From Solea solea (taxonomy: Eukaryota > Chordata > Actinopteri > Pleuronectiformes > Soleidae): a stretch of DNA of 64,000 nucleotides. The translations under genes and the position numbers were made by a program. The stretch lies in assembly GCF_958295425.1 (NCBI RefSeq), contig NC_081147.1, positions 5,849,290 through 5,913,289 of the forward strand, given 5' to 3'. Shown piece by piece: positions 11,641-23,080 of the stretch (position 1 is the stretch's first letter; each line of letters begins with the position of its first letter). Under the pieces are notes generated by a model. It ran no database searches. It had not been told where the DNA came from and was given only the letters and a program-made list of their open reading frames with translations.

Positions 11641-14600
11641 AACTTGTTCTTGAGTTGCACAATGTCATCCACATTCACATGTATTGATTTTAAATGTTCA
11701 CTATGTTATTCCCTTGTCAACTGGGATATTTTTTTGCAGTTAAATGGCACAAAAAAAACAACCTGGAAATTGACTGCATTATTTGATATTTATTTTTGCA
11801 AACTTTAGCATTTTCCCATTATTTATACACAAGTATGTTTATTATGACCTCACATAACACAAGCCTTAAAACATTTCAGATGTCCTTATCAGCATTTTGC
11901 TGCTGCTGCTGCTGCTGCATGTCCAAACAAGAACGCCATGGGGCACAAAGGCTCTTTGTTGTCTCTTTAATGTAAACCATTTTCTGCGTTCAGCTTAATT
12001 TTTAGTGAGCTATAAAGTCCAGTCTGATTCTTCCCTGTCTTTCTTGGTACATTGCTGTGTCTCTTTGTACATTACTGTTGAATGGAGATAATGTTAGCGG
12101 AATAATGTGTAGAACATCACTTGCGGGTGCATCCTCCACCACATGAAACACATGGGGACCAAGTGGCAGCTGGTCATGACCTCACCGCAATCTGAACTCC
12201 AGTTGGGAAGCCTGGAGATTCGCAATTTTGTTAACTAGCTGTCAATCACAGTGGTGTGCATTCATATGTGCTGTTCTTGATTGATTGTTTTCCTTTAAAC
12301 ATGAACAACATTTTACAAAAGTGATATCATCTGCTCTCGTAGAAGACCCAAAACTGATTGGGACATTAACCCCTAAGGAAATGTTTACTGAAGTAATAAA
12401 CATTGGGACATAGTATGATGTAATTCATTTCTTTTTGCAATCAGGGCAGTCTCCACCCTGGTGGATCCCATTTTTATTGACTGTCTATGACGAGGACTCA
12501 TTTATAAAACAGTGCACAGTGTCACAAACACAGAGGAACAATCTTGGCTGTGACGTTCATGGAGCGGCCGCACAGAGAAGCCTCCATGCAGATTGATTTA
12601 CACACAGTCGCTCCCAAACACATGTTGACATGTGTTGACATTCGCATTCACATATAACGTGACCACTGCTAACACTGGTGACTAAAATTCTCCATAAACC
12701 AGTTTGAGTAGTGCCAACATTCTAATGGCCACATCTTCTTCAAATATGTTCAGATTTCCAATTGTTAGACATTGTTGAAAGCTTTGAAATCATACTTTCA
12801 GAATCTGTAAATAACACAAAATGTCCCTCAGGAGACTTGTTGCTGGTTTTTCCATGGCTGGGCACATATTTGTGGGTCAGCTGTAGAGGAGTTCAAACTT
12901 CTACAAACTTCCAAAGTTTAACAGGAAAACAAATATGTTTTGTGTGCTATTTACATAAACACGTCCACCCTGCTCCTTCAGCTACTATGATGCATTGCCA
13001 CATTTTTTCCATCACATCACTAATCCATTACTCTCCCACTGTGTTTTTTTTTTTGCCTAAACGTCAGAGGAGGAGAATGAAAGAGATGAAGAATGAAGCA
13101 CGGGGATGTTGAATAAAGATCCTGGAGTAGCCTGCAGTCCATAATGACCGTGTACGACCTGAATGGACGAGGGTGCTCCAACATTGTGACTGTTTGATTT
13201 AGAGTTATGTTTGAGTGAGGGAGTAGAGACACGAGTGAAATATGGAGAGGCAACGAGAGATGGGTAGAGAGATGGACAAATGGAAAACAGACACACTAAG
13301 GGGCAGAGAATCTCCCTCCCTCCCTCCCTCCATCAGTCCATCTGATCTGACCTTCCATCTTCATTAGTCTTTATTTGTCCATCCCTCCATCTGTCTGTCT
13401 ATTTATATCACATCCCTCCATTAGTCTGTCCATGCCATTCCACACTTAACTTAAACACATACACAAACATGTGACAATGTGCATATATATATATATTGCA
13501 TTTGTATCATTTTTTTTCACATCAGTTTTTATAAATATGTTTGGCAAGTGTGGTAATTCATTTACTCCTCACCATTGTTGAGGTTCAAGGATATTCCAGC
13601 ATGTGAAGTCCTATTATAATTACGGCCCACAAACACTAATATTGCTCTGATTAAGTTTTAGTATTTACTCGGCAAACTCAATCTTCCACAGCTAGAATGT
13701 CTTCCATAAAACTTGTCATCTTACACACAAAGTTACTTGAAGACCCTTTTGAAGTCTCAGACTTTTGAACCCTGTGTAGACAGTATAGACAGATATTACA
13801 TGTTTTCCAGTTTTCAGTTTAAGTCACTATCCATAATGGAATAATGACAATATAAAGTTTAAAACGTTTGTATCCACAGCTAAACTGAGCTACCTCCTCC
13901 CTAAATTCCGGCAACTCAGAATGAAGCCACATCAAATTCAGATAGCAAGCATTTAAAGAATGTTTAAGAATATTTTTTTCCATCATCTTGCTCAGCTGGA
14001 GCTCAGATGTGATGAAGGCACTCATCTGGAGATGGCTAATCAAAACATATTTGATTTATTCATGGTATCAAAGACCCTACTCTCATTTTCACACAGGATT
14101 TTCTTTCTTTTTTTTTGACTTAACACCACTCAAACCACCCATGCCAATCAGAAACCATTATGGGGTGACAGCACAGGAAACCCAGGTAGGAACAACAGAG
14201 AAGGTCATCGAAGAGACAGAGAGGAAGAGGAAAAAAGAAAAATATGACACCTCAAAAGTGTATGCACAATAATGTGCAAAAGTCTCAAGACACCACCAGC
14301 TTTGTTGTTTTTATTTCTGTGAAATTATTTGATTATTGGTATTTTGATTGCAATGATGTGACTAAAAGTTGGTCTATTAATGAGTTTTACTCCTTCATGT
14401 AGTGTGAACTCAAAGCCAATGCAAAAACTCTTAATCATAAACCGATCTTTAAATTAAGCAACTTAGAGTAAATATTATTATTTAAAGAAAAAAATATGAA
14501 TGCAATGTAATGACTATTAGATTCATACATTTATTAGTGTATACACACATCTTTTTGGACTGCTCTGGGAGTTGTTATGAAATGCTTCTCCCTCTTCCTT

Positions 14601-14659
14601 TCAAAGGCCTCCTCCATGCAGTCCTTCCAAGGCACTGTAATGGCGCATTGGTCAGACTG
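11641..14659. other. No gene seen; simple repeats only
   Basis: Contains a (CTG)6-7 run at 11899-11918, a CCCT run at 13311-13332 followed by a CCAT/CTGT-rich pyrimidine stretch to about 13430, and a short (AT) run near 13484. A NotI-type GCGGCCGC lies in a 17-mer at 12559-12575 that recurs at 61334-61350. Open frames of up to 116 codons have no motif. The phrase GTGCAAAAGTCTCAAGACACC near 14275 resembles ends of some Tc1/mariner-type repeats but is too short to call. Confidence 0.5.
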
Positions 14660-14800
14660 CCGGCCGCTGACTGGCCAGAGTCCCGTCACAGGAAGAGACG
14701 TCCCACACACAAAGAAGTTACTTTTTTGCAGTGGAGATGCAACCTAATCGTGCCGTGCCTTGCCGAGGCGAGGCAAGGCGAGTAGAGCCGGTGGAAATAC
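14660..14800. mobile_element. Possible non-autonomous DNA transposon fragment
   Basis: A GC-rich patch with repetitive GCCGTGCCTTGCCGAGGCGAGGC followed by GAGTAGAGCCGGTGGAAA. I remember similar strings from terminal regions of fish DNA transposons, but no paired terminus or TSD is visible here. It sits directly upstream of the LINE fragment at 14856. The 91-codon open frame across it (14510-14785) is not considered a gene. Confidence 0.3.
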
Positions 14801-14855
14801 GCCATACATTCCAGCATGATGATGTTCTTAGTCCTCTCTGACACCAGTAATATGA

Positions 14856-15059
14856 TTGTCACTGTTGTCACGTGTACGGGGTGGACAGGAGGGGAAATAC
14901 ATGGACCTTGTCGAGACCTTCACTGACTGGAGCATGAGGAACGGCCTCCTCCTGAACACGACCAAGACCAAGGAACTGGTGGTGGACTTCAGTAGATCAA
15001 AAACACCATGCCAGTCAGTCTGCATTGAGGGATTGGAAAGGAGTTATATCGAAGATTAG
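14856..15059 (+). pseudogene. LINE reverse transcriptase fragment (L2/CR1/Rex-like), N-side part
   Basis: The frame contains YMDLVETFTDWSMRNGLLLN followed by TTKTKELVVDFSRSKTP and CIEGLERSYIED, then a stop. This is the segment of non-LTR reverse transcriptases just after the YxDD catalytic loop, with the family pattern LLLNxxKTKELVVDFRRxK. The element's next residues would be YKYLGV..LDW..NT; a degraded match to that starts at about 16530. The two pieces are probably one copy split by later insertions. No catalytic loop remains, so it is inactive. Confidence 0.75.
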
Positions 15060-15577
15060 ATTAAGATTTTGGTTTTAAGACTACTGCACTATACAAAAAA
15101 AAGTTTCAATTGGATGCAGCAGAACCAGAAACATTTTTTTATCATTGTTATTACTATTATTATTATCATTATTATTATTATTATTACACAAATTCTTCAC
15201 ATCTGTCAAAACCTGGATCATATATCACTCATAATGCAACTTTGACTGGGTCTGGGAGTTTCAGTTATATTCCAGTGGCAAGAGAAAGGATGTGATCCTT
15301 TGGATTCACCTGCTTTCTTAATTTGTAGAGTGTAAAATGTAATTTTCATATGAGTCACAAGCACAGACACATACAGTATAGTGTGCTTCAGCTAAAAATG
15401 CATTAATAATGAACACAAACTACTTAGTTTCTTCTTCAAACTCATTTAATATTCATAAGTCAAAACAACCCACTGACTCTAAATGAAGCCATCAGCACAA
15501 GATGAAAAAAAAAACAAAAACACTAGAAGTTTTTTGTTAAAGCAGGATTTGATGAGCGGTATAAGAAAGTCAGGGAG
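15060..15577. other. No gene seen; ATT microsatellite
   Basis: An (ATT)n-type run at 15146-15186 is the only structure seen. The stretch lies between the two halves of the presumed split LINE. Confidence 0.6.
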
Positions 15578-15790
15578 TTAAAGGGAAATTCCAGAATTTG
15601 TCAACCTTTGCCCTATGTTTATTAATGTGGGTGTGTATATAAATAATCAGAGTGAAGATTGTAATAAGAGTTGGCGTTATAAGCTCAGCTTTAGCCCACT
15701 CATTTTCGGTCATTTTGAATTGGGTATATTTGTTGCATTTTTCTGTTCTGGTATTGTTCTGCCTTTTCTTGTAAAATTACAATACTACTT
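15578..15790 (+). mobile_element. TTAA-target MITE, one end only
   Basis: TTAA at 15578 is followed by AGGGAAATTCCAGAATTTGTC, which I recognise as the end of a common teleost TTAA-target (Kolobok- or piggyBac-like) MITE. No matching opposite end ending in CCTTTAA was found downstream, so the copy is truncated, possibly near the GT tract at 15831. The 96-codon open frame inside is not coding in appearance. Confidence 0.4.
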
Positions 15791-15830
15791 CCCCAATAAA
15801 TCAATTAAAGACCGTCTCCAGCATAGCCCT

Positions 15831-15868
15831 GTGTGTGTGTGTGTGTGTGTGTGGGTGGGGGGGGGGGG
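15831..15868. repeat. (GT)11-12 microsatellite with G12 tract
   Basis: GT repeats at 15831-15853 run into GGTG and twelve consecutive guanines at 15857-15868. The G-run could form a quadruplex with its neighbours, though this is not shown. Confidence 0.9.
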
Positions 15869-15870
15869 TA

Positions 15871-15965
15871 TTGTGTACCTTGCTCAGAGGTACCCCAGTC
15901 CTTGAACTGTCCGGATTCAAAACCAGCAACTCTCCGGTTACAAACCACCTTCCCTTTTTGTTCAC
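15871..15965 (-). mobile_element. tRNA-type SINE fragment (same family as 31915-32232)
   Basis: The stretch from TACCTTGCTCAGAGGTACCCC through CCGGATTCAAAACCAGCAAC to ACCACCTTCCCTTTT parallels 32129-32212 block by block. On the minus strand GGTTTTGAATCC corresponds to a decayed RNA polymerase III B box. Only the head part is present. Confidence 0.65.
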
Positions 15966-16258
15966 GTGCACCCATTATACAAAAGTAAAAACACACTTTT
16001 GGTGGAATTTCTCTCGGCAGACTCCTTCCTCCAACTTGCTCTTACTCACATTTGTGGTTTTGTCTGACACTTACAATGGCAAATTGAGCTGTGTATTGAG
16101 AAAAGAAGCATTTTTATTGGACATAGCATTGAATGTTGCAGTTTTAGAGTGCATATAAAAATTAACATTGTCTTCCACTTGAAAAACAGACAACAAAAGA
16201 TTTGTGATTCAATCAGTGCCATGGTAGTTTTTTTTATTAAACTGCACATTCGCAGATA
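15966..16258. other. No gene seen
   Basis: Unremarkable AT-rich sequence. The 67-codon minus-strand frame at 16046-16249 has no motif. Confidence 0.55.
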
Positions 16259-16510
16259 AATTGTTTGTATTTATATAACGCTTTTCTAGTCTTGATGACC
16301 ACTCAAAGCTACCATTCACGATTCACAGCCTTTCACTCATACATTCATACAGAACATCTATTCTATATCTTTCATACCCATTCACACACTGCCATCAGGA
16401 GCAACTTGAGGTTAAGTGTCTTGCCCAAGGACAAGTAGACTAGCGGAGCCAGGAATTTAACCCTCAACCCTCCAGTTCAAAGACTCACTCTACCACTGAC
16501 CTTCTGTCAC
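16259..16510 (-). mobile_element. tRNA-derived SINE, nearly full length
   Basis: Read on the minus strand, the head has AGTGGTAGAGTG (A-box-like), then GGTTAAATTCC (B-box-like, consensus GGTTCGANTCC), then CTTGGGCAAGACACTTAACC. The tail is TTTGAGTGGTCATC..GACTAGAAAAGCG..ATATAAATACAA. This order is the hallmark of a very common teleost tRNA SINE with a LINE-derived tail. Substitutions in both pol III boxes suggest it is old and silent. Confidence 0.75.
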
Positions 16511-16529
16511 CCCTCCACCTTATCACCTG

Positions 16530-16800
16530 CAACCAGACATCTACCTCCTACATAAACCTGAAAGTCAACATCAACAGCAGACTGAACTGGGGGGTCAACA
16601 CCACTGAACCAACTCAATATCCAGAGAAAGCTGAGATTATTCGATGTGTGCAGCAGGACACTAGAGATGTTCGGTCTGTTGTGGCCTGGACTTTGTTCTT
16701 TGCTGTGGAGCAGCATCTGTCACCAGCACCAAAAGGTTGAATAAGCTGATTAGGAAAGGTGACTCACTTTCCAATTGCTCATGTCACACAACTTAGGTTA
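16530..16800 (+). pseudogene. LINE reverse transcriptase C-terminal fragment (L2/CR1/Rex-like)
   Basis: Across shifted frames the sequence reads YINLKVNINSRLNWGVNT and later STKRLNKLIRKGDS. These match the L2/Rex pattern YKYLGVxxDxxLDWxxNT ... RLNKLIRKAxSVxG at the end of the RT domain. Frameshifts and in-frame stops are present. It continues logically from the piece at 14856-15059, which ends just before the YKYLGV position. Confidence 0.65.
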
Positions 16801-16894
16801 CACCCCTCTTGCAGGCAATGATTCTATTAACCTCTATAGAAGTATATCAACTTACAAATCAGGAAATATGTCAGAAAACGTGTCTCTTCACTGG

Positions 16895-17310
16895 CTGGCT
16901 TCACTGGTTTCATCATGAAAGTGACAATAGTGGATAGATGTGTGCCAGGAAGTGAAAACAGTCAGAGAGAGACGGTAGAGCCTTTTTCCAGATCCCTAAA
17001 GATCCTGAGGTAAATCATTGACTCAGACTAGCTGACATACAAGTCTGCACTGCAAAGTTAACACAGCAATTATTTACAGTACACTGCCCATTACTAATGT
17101 CATGCTAAAATGACACTTCCAATGACAACAACTTTATCTTTAGCCAGTCGACTCAACTGGAGTTGAATATTTGTAAGAATTCCAGATTGTGTCAATTTGT
17201 TTCCCTCCAGGTTCTTCAAACTTTCAGTGACTCTCTGAAGATAGATGGAGGGAAGTTAACCAGGAAGTTGAAGATGTCAGGATACTGCAGTGAACTCTGA
17301 CAGGTTAAAT
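16895..17310 (-). pseudogene. Pseudo-exon plus intron of the same multicopy gene, copy 2
   Basis: On the minus strand the sequence encodes LQYPDIFNFLVNFPPSIFRE, then SLKV and a stop. A shifted frame follows with GNKLTQSGILTNIQL and RLAKDKVVVIGSVI. Downstream intron-like blocks such as TGCAGACTTGTATGTCAGCT and CACATCTATCCAC match copy 1 (11395-11640). The shared intron argues for DNA-level dispersal of a genomic segment rather than a processed pseudogene. Stops and shifts make it dead. Confidence 0.6.
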
Positions 17311-17537
17311 CCAGGTCCTGTTCATTTTTGGTGGTACTGTGAGCAAACTAAATCATGTTAGCTCTATATGATGCAAACAGGAAATATTCAAAGCTATGCC
17401 GGAGAGCAGGGGACTAAAATTGTTGTAGATCACAACCACACCAGTGACTGGTCAGCCATAGTACTTGATATAGAAGAAGATATGATTAAAACTCTCAACA
17501 TCAAGCTCAACCACTAAAATACCTATTGCTAAAATAC
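17311..17537. other. No gene seen
   Basis: Short unique stretch between the pseudo-exon copy and a SINE. Confidence 0.55.
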
Positions 17538-17835
17538 TCACTCATTCTGCCGATTTGGAGCCAATCCCAGCTGACACAGGTCGAAAGGCGGGGTACATCC
17601 TGGACAGGGCAATGACACTGAGACGAACGACAATTCATGCTCACATTCACACCCACAGTCAATTTTGTTGAGCTAACCTAATCAACTGCATGTTTTTTTT
17701 TATGTATTTGGAGTATCCAGAGAGAACATGCAAACTCCACACAGAAAGCCCCTAGGTTGAACTGGGATTTAAACTGGTGACCTTCTTGCTGTGAGTCAAC
17801 AATGCAAGCCCCTTTTTTCCGACATGTGACCTTAA
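17538..17835 (-). mobile_element. tRNA-headed SINE (family with CATGCAAACTCCACACAGAAAG)
   Basis: The plus strand shows, in order, GGAGCCAATCCCAGCTGACAC, CGGGGTACATCCTGGACAGG, AGAACATGCAAACTCCACAC and GTGACCTTCTTGCTGTGAG. This is the minus-strand image of a very abundant teleost repeat whose head resembles a tRNA and whose tail carries the GCTGGGATTGGCTCC motif. The window holds six further fragments, at 7420, 33653, 34001, 38333, 42377 and 54326. Confidence 0.75.
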
Positions 17836-18304
17836 AACAATTCTAAAATAATAATAAAAAAGGGTCAGTCAGTACTGTGCCTGAAAAACAACTGGAGCAC
17901 TCTTAAGCAACTTGCGTCAAGCTATTATTAGTAAATTCAACAATAGATTTAACATGGTCACTTGTATACCTCTATTTGTTGCCAATCATATTCAGCTTTT
18001 TCTTTCCAAAATACAAGAAAAACTTGAACAACAATTAAAATACATTAACTAGTACATCAAGGTGCTTCCATCCCTACATATCAAACATTAAAATGCTAAA
18101 ATGTCAAGTCTGGCTTATCAGAGCCACAAAGAGTTCAGTCACATGGAGAAGCACATACTGTAGGATGCATTACTGTACAGGTCTACTGGGCCCAAGCCTC
18201 TGCTCTACTATCCAGATGTCTTTGCGACTATGTTATTCATTATAGGGCCCTGAAGCCAAATAACACTAGTTATTATGTGATGTGTATATAGGGCCCCTCA
18301 ATCA
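17836..18304. other. No gene seen
   Basis: AT-rich stretch with no visible structure. GGGCCCTGAAGCC and GGGCCCCTC flank a short palindromic patch before the LINE tail. Confidence 0.55.
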
Positions 18305-18816
18305 TTTTCTTCTTCTTCTTTTCCTTTCGGCTGCTCCCTTCAGGGGTCGCCACAGCGAATCAACCTCCTCCCTCTCACCCTGTTCTCTGTATCCATCTCT
18401 CTCACACCAACTAACTTCATGTCCTCTTTCACTACATCCATAAACCTTCTCTTTGGTCTTCCTCTGGACCTCCTGCCTGGCAGTTCCAACCCCAGCATCC
18501 TTCTACCAATATACTCACTATCCCTCCTCTGTACATGACCAAACCATCTCATTCTGGACTCTCTGACCTTATCTCCAAAACATCTAACATGTGCTGTTCC
18601 TCTGATTGACTCATTCCTGATCCTATCCATCTTTGTCACTCCCAAAGAGAACCTCAACATCTTCATCTCTGCTACCTCCAGCTCTGCTTCCTGTCTTTTC
18701 CTCAGTGCCACTGTCTCTAGACCATACAGCATCACTGGTCTCACCACTGTCTTGTATATCTTTCCTTTCATTCTGGCTGATACTCTTTTATCACACATTA
18801 CCCCTGACACTTTTTA
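18305..18816 (-). mobile_element. RTE-like LINE, 5'-truncated, with intact C-terminal ORF
   Basis: A 156-codon uninterrupted minus-strand frame (18810-18340) contains VSGVMCDKRVSARMKGKIYK, VVRPVMLYGLETVAL, RMRWFGHVQRRDSEYIGRRM and GRPKRRFMDVVKEDMK. It ends with RLIRCGDP. This is the C-terminal end of a fish RTE-type (Expander-like) reverse transcriptase. The 3' terminus reads GATTCGCTGTGGCGACCCCT and then an AAG-rich tail. Truncation falls at about 18816. The absence of stops implies a fairly recent insertion compared with its neighbours. It lacks the endonuclease and the YADD loop, so it cannot move by itself. Confidence 0.85.
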
Positions 18817-19445
18817 TTATTACCATTATTAGCTTCATGTTTGTTACTGCTCTTTGTAGCACCTCCTCATTAATCACTTTATTTGTCCAAGGCATCCTCA
18901 AATTCTCCTTCAGAACCTCATTTCACAACACTTTTTCATGTCAGATGATACTGACCAACATTCACTTCAGTACATCAACACAGTATGAACATAGCAATTC
19001 AGTACATGGATCCTGGTCTTCACACTTAGTGTCCCAATCCTGACAATGTTCTCCAGTTTTGAGAAAGCTGGTTTAGTGCAATCCTTCACTTGATCTCATT
19101 TAGTATCTTCTGTGATAGCGCTACCAAGGTAAATGAAAGAAGAAACTTTTTGATAATCCAATCTTTCACTTTCAGGTTACATCTTGGAGATTATTTCTTC
19201 TTTGAAATAGCCATACATTCTGTCTTTTGCAGTTTATTGATAATCCCTTCCTCTCTATGTCTGAAACCTCTGAAGAGTCCCAGCAGGTCCACCACTGATT
19301 ATGCCAGTAGGACAGTATCATCTGCATATTGCAACATGCAGATGTTTTGAAGTCAAAATATGTATCTATATCTATTGGACTAATCACATTGGTGTCCACT
19401 TCATCATTTATTTTCCTCTCAATTGGAAGATATATTAAATAATTG
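18817..19445 (-). pseudogene. Older non-LTR reverse transcriptase relic
   Basis: On the minus strand, 19329-19302 reads YADDTVLLA, the catalytic loop of non-LTR reverse transcriptases. It is followed by INKLQKTECMAISKK, FFYLGSAITEDTK, VKTRIHVLNCYVHTVLMY and SDMKKC. Several stops and frameshifts interrupt it. The order and spacing match the palm and thumb of a LINE of the INCKKTECMVISKK / YGSECWSVSSDMKKR type. It lies immediately upstream, in the same orientation, of the younger RTE piece at 18305-18816, but has a different sequence and much greater decay. The clade is not assigned with confidence. Confidence 0.75.
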
Positions 19446-20193
19446 ACAGCGTACAAAAAAACCTTTCATGCCTGCCAGGCAAACCGATCAGCCAGTTCAA
19501 TCACAAAGGTTTTCAAAATACTATTCACTGAACGCACCCACATTTATAATCACAGGATTGAAACCAGGTTGACTGCCCCTTTAAATGTTGAACAGGTCAC
19601 TCATTGATCTGTGGGAGAGAGAGAGAGAACATTTAGAATCCTCTCCCCTAACACTGTGAGACACTGTCTGACAACGCTGTCCTCCTCCCTCTGCGTGGGA
19701 ATATGATTGTATCATAATGTTCCTGCTGAGTTATTCAACACACCGCTGCTTTTCATTGCACCTAAACTGCTGTCCTGAGTATTAAATGGAAAAAAAACAT
19801 CCTGATTGTAATGGCTGCCCTCCCACTGTTTATTGGCACACTCTGAGGTCGCACTTCCATGCACATCATACTATTTCTTCCCCTTAAATGTCGTATACAC
19901 ACACACAAACACACTGGTATATGTGCACCACAGACGCACAGTGCAGCAGACAGAGGCAGTGTATTAGCAGGGGTCATCAATTAGCATATAAATGTAAATC
20001 TGGGTGATTGTTCTGTGTGTTGTTGTGAATACAAAGAGTGTGGATAAACTGGTGCAGGCTAAATATCAGAGTGTTGTCGATAGATGTTGTGCCATTTGTC
20101 GCACACTCATGCATCTTTATTCTTTCTCTTGTCTGTGTTCTCGACATTGAAGAAATGTTCTGTGTTGTTGTTCTATTGGGTTCTGTGAGGTCA
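19446..20193. other. No gene seen
   Basis: Unique AT-rich sequence with a short GA run near 19615-19630. The 72-codon minus-strand frame at 19762-19980 has no motif. Confidence 0.55.
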
Positions 20194-20240
20194 TTAAAGC
20201 TCCAGTGTGTAACATTCAGGGAGGTTTTATTTAAAGAAAG
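20194..20240 (+). mobile_element. TTAA-target MITE, one end only
   Basis: TTAA at 20194 followed by AGCTCCAGTGTGTAACATTC matches the end of the complete TTAA MITE at 55271-55628, whose far end reads TGTTACACACTGGGGCTTTAA. No opposite end was found, so this is a solo terminus or a copy decayed beyond recognition. Confidence 0.5.
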
Positions 20241-23080
20241 TTAATATACTACTATTGGTGTTTGGTGTACATGTTTTTTTTTCATTTTTCATTTGACATA
20301 TTTTTTAAACCAGTATCCAGTTTTTTTTTTTCATTTTTATAAGCCTTGTCCCATAGTGCTGCTTGTGGTGGGTCATGCTGTCACTCTCCTGTTGTTTCTC
20401 TACTACCACGACAAGCAAGCAGACACCTGTGTGTCCATCAGCGTGGCCTATACACAACAGACAATGCTGTCCAACTTGGTGAGAAGAAGTTCAAGAGGGA
20501 ATGCAACTTTAAAATGTAGGCGATATGAGTGCAGTGCAGCCATGCAGCAGGAATACCATTAGGTTTATTCATGGAGACATTGACAAATGTTCAAAAATTG
20601 GTATTTAATAAGTAAATAAAAGCATTGATATATTTTTTCTTTGCTCACCTTCATTGTCTTAAAGTAGGCTTTCAGGGGAGCTTGTGTCCTATTCAGGGGA
20701 GCTGAGCTCCTCTTCGATCCCCATACTGCAAACCATACCATAATATACTTATCCCTCATTATACCTGAAATGTGTCTCTACTCTTCTGCCATGTGTTCTT
20801 GACATTAGTAAAAATACCGGTGGAGGATGAAAGATGGATGGAAATTTGTCTCGCCCATATTGTAGTGATTATTTCCTTTACAAATGTCACCAGACCTGTC
20901 TTTTAGCCTCCAAAGGTTAGACAGCTAAATGTCTCCCTTCAATATGCTGGTCATTTAACAGACTGTCAAGCTGGTTTCCGTGGCAACCAGAGTGCCATTC
21001 CGTTCCCGACATGTGCCATTCACAGGGTTTACTACACAGGTAACACAATGTGCCCTAATTGCCGCTTCACTACTATTACGTGTTCATGTTGGTATGGAGG
21101 TGGTGACTAACAATAAACAAAGTCACACCATGACTAACTTTAGCCTGCTTATTATCCAACACACAGAGAAGACTAAAGAATGCTACTGCTTCCGAAAGTA
21201 GGGGGAAGTAAAGAAGGCTATTGTGATTTTGGTCAAGCAGCTTACATACAGCTGCAAAATGAATGCTGGAAATCAGAGAAAGAATGGCTTTCTTTGAAAC
21301 TCCGCAGAGAGTCACTGATTATCACTTGTCCATCAGCTAATTAACATGACCCTGCTCTCATATCCCAGCGGGATCCACTGCAAATTTCCGAGGCTCCCGA
21401 ATTGTGCATGCTTTGACTGTAAATTCACAAGAGAGTGCATAATTATCATTTCACTGACTTTAACTGTGATAAGAGTTTATCATAATTTGTAGGCATACAA
21501 ACACAGCTTTAAAAAAAACACGTATCACAGGACCATTCATGTACACTGGGCATGTGGGTGTTGGTGTAAACAGGAGGCAGATTTCCTCTGCAGTTGTTTG
21601 CTTCGTTTTCGGAAAGTAGACTGTAGCGTGAGTGAGAAAGAGCATTGGTGCCAAGTAAGAGACGGGATTTCTTTCGACTGATGATGAGCTGGAGCTGAAA
21701 ATAAGCATAAACAGTGACATTCACTGCTGGTTGATATAAACGAATCAGGAAGCAAATGCAGGAAACTGCAGCAATTTTCTTTTCAAGGTATCCAAGCCAG
21801 GAGCACTTTCAAGCTTCTGTTTTAGGCATTTACCATTTCCAGACAACTCTGTATGAGACACAGCAGACATTGTGCATTTGTAAAATAAATATAGGTGTAT
21901 GGGTGCAGTCTGTGTTGAATTGAAGCATGACCATGAATCAGCCACTCACAATAAAGTGTAATGTGTTGTCAGAAGGGTTAGTTAGTTAGAGTCAGTTGGG
22001 AGCCTTTAATGACAAAATAGAAAGAAAAATGATCTTTGTGTATAATGGTTATCCTTCTGAAGTGTGATGCTTCAAATTAAATTGAATGGATTTTTCATTT
22101 GTCAATCATTGTGATATTTTGGCTATAACTAGAGGCTTGTCTGAGACAGACATTGTGAAGTTCCTTGATATATTAAGATTTAAAAGTACAAATTGTATCA
22201 ATGGCATGTAAGGAGAAACATCATCTTTATTAATGGATTAAGCATTCTTTTTTTCATGAATTAAGTATTAAAAATAAATAGGTGGATTTCCATTTTGCTC
22301 CCCAAAAGTTGATTGATATGGCAGTCGTAATGTCATTAGTTACAGCCTATCAACCTATAGCTTCAGAAGACACCCTCAACCCTGGAGACTGTTTTGACAG
22401 TTGTGAAATCCTTTGCAGCACCAGATTCATTTAGGTCCATCTGTCTCTGGATGATATTACATGATCCTCCCTCAGCTGATGGAGCTTCACTTCACAATCA
22501 AATATGCCCATGTTTCTAGTTGCTCATATTTCAGGGACTGGAAAATAAAGACTTAAAAAGGACAGTTGGCGGGACAGTTGCTCCATGTTCGTTAGAGTTG
22601 GAGAATATGGATCAGATCAATGTGTCCATCTGGGTCAGTTAGGAGCATCAAACATTGGTTTCAGGAACACATATGATACATTCTAGGAGAAAAAAACAGA
22701 AACACGCGTACTACGCTCATTTTTCAAAAACATTGGCCCCAAACACCACCTTTGTATAGCACTGTGCAGGTTTTAAGCTGAGGTCAAGATAGATGTTAAG
22801 AAGATTCTGTCAGCAGTCTTCAGCAAAATGTGAAAAAATATATAAAATAAGAACAAATAACGAGACATTCACTTTGATAAAGTGATAGATACTTCAGCGT
22901 TGAATGGTGTTTTATTACTTTTTTTTCCTTTTTTCTCTTCATCGTTAAATGAAGCTGAATACAAATCCATACCAATGATGGTGGAGAATTACACATATCC
23001 TGCCCTTTCCGTTCAGAGGTCAAATTCACAACAAGGCAGTGTTTCTCAGTCCTGGTATGTGGGGAGCCCTGCCCTGCATG
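20241..23080. other. No gene seen; unique AT-rich DNA
   Basis: There are only short open frames. Three overlapping minus-strand frames at 21460-21755 and opposed frames at 22820-23209 carry no family motifs. The block 21290-21450 (with CAGCTAATTAACATG) is complex and could be a regulatory element, at low confidence. Confidence 0.5.

Noticed and set aside
13020..13296. Opposed 77-116-codon frames near the TCCC repeat
   Set aside because: Low-complexity bias and no family signature; overlapping frames on both strands are typical of chance.
18633..19043. 136-codon plus-strand frame
   Set aside because: Antisense shadow of the minus-strand LINE reverse transcriptase segments.
21460..21755. Three overlapping 71-86-codon minus-strand frames
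   Set aside because: All three reading frames being open over a short AT/GC-mixed stretch is chance; no motif in any of them.
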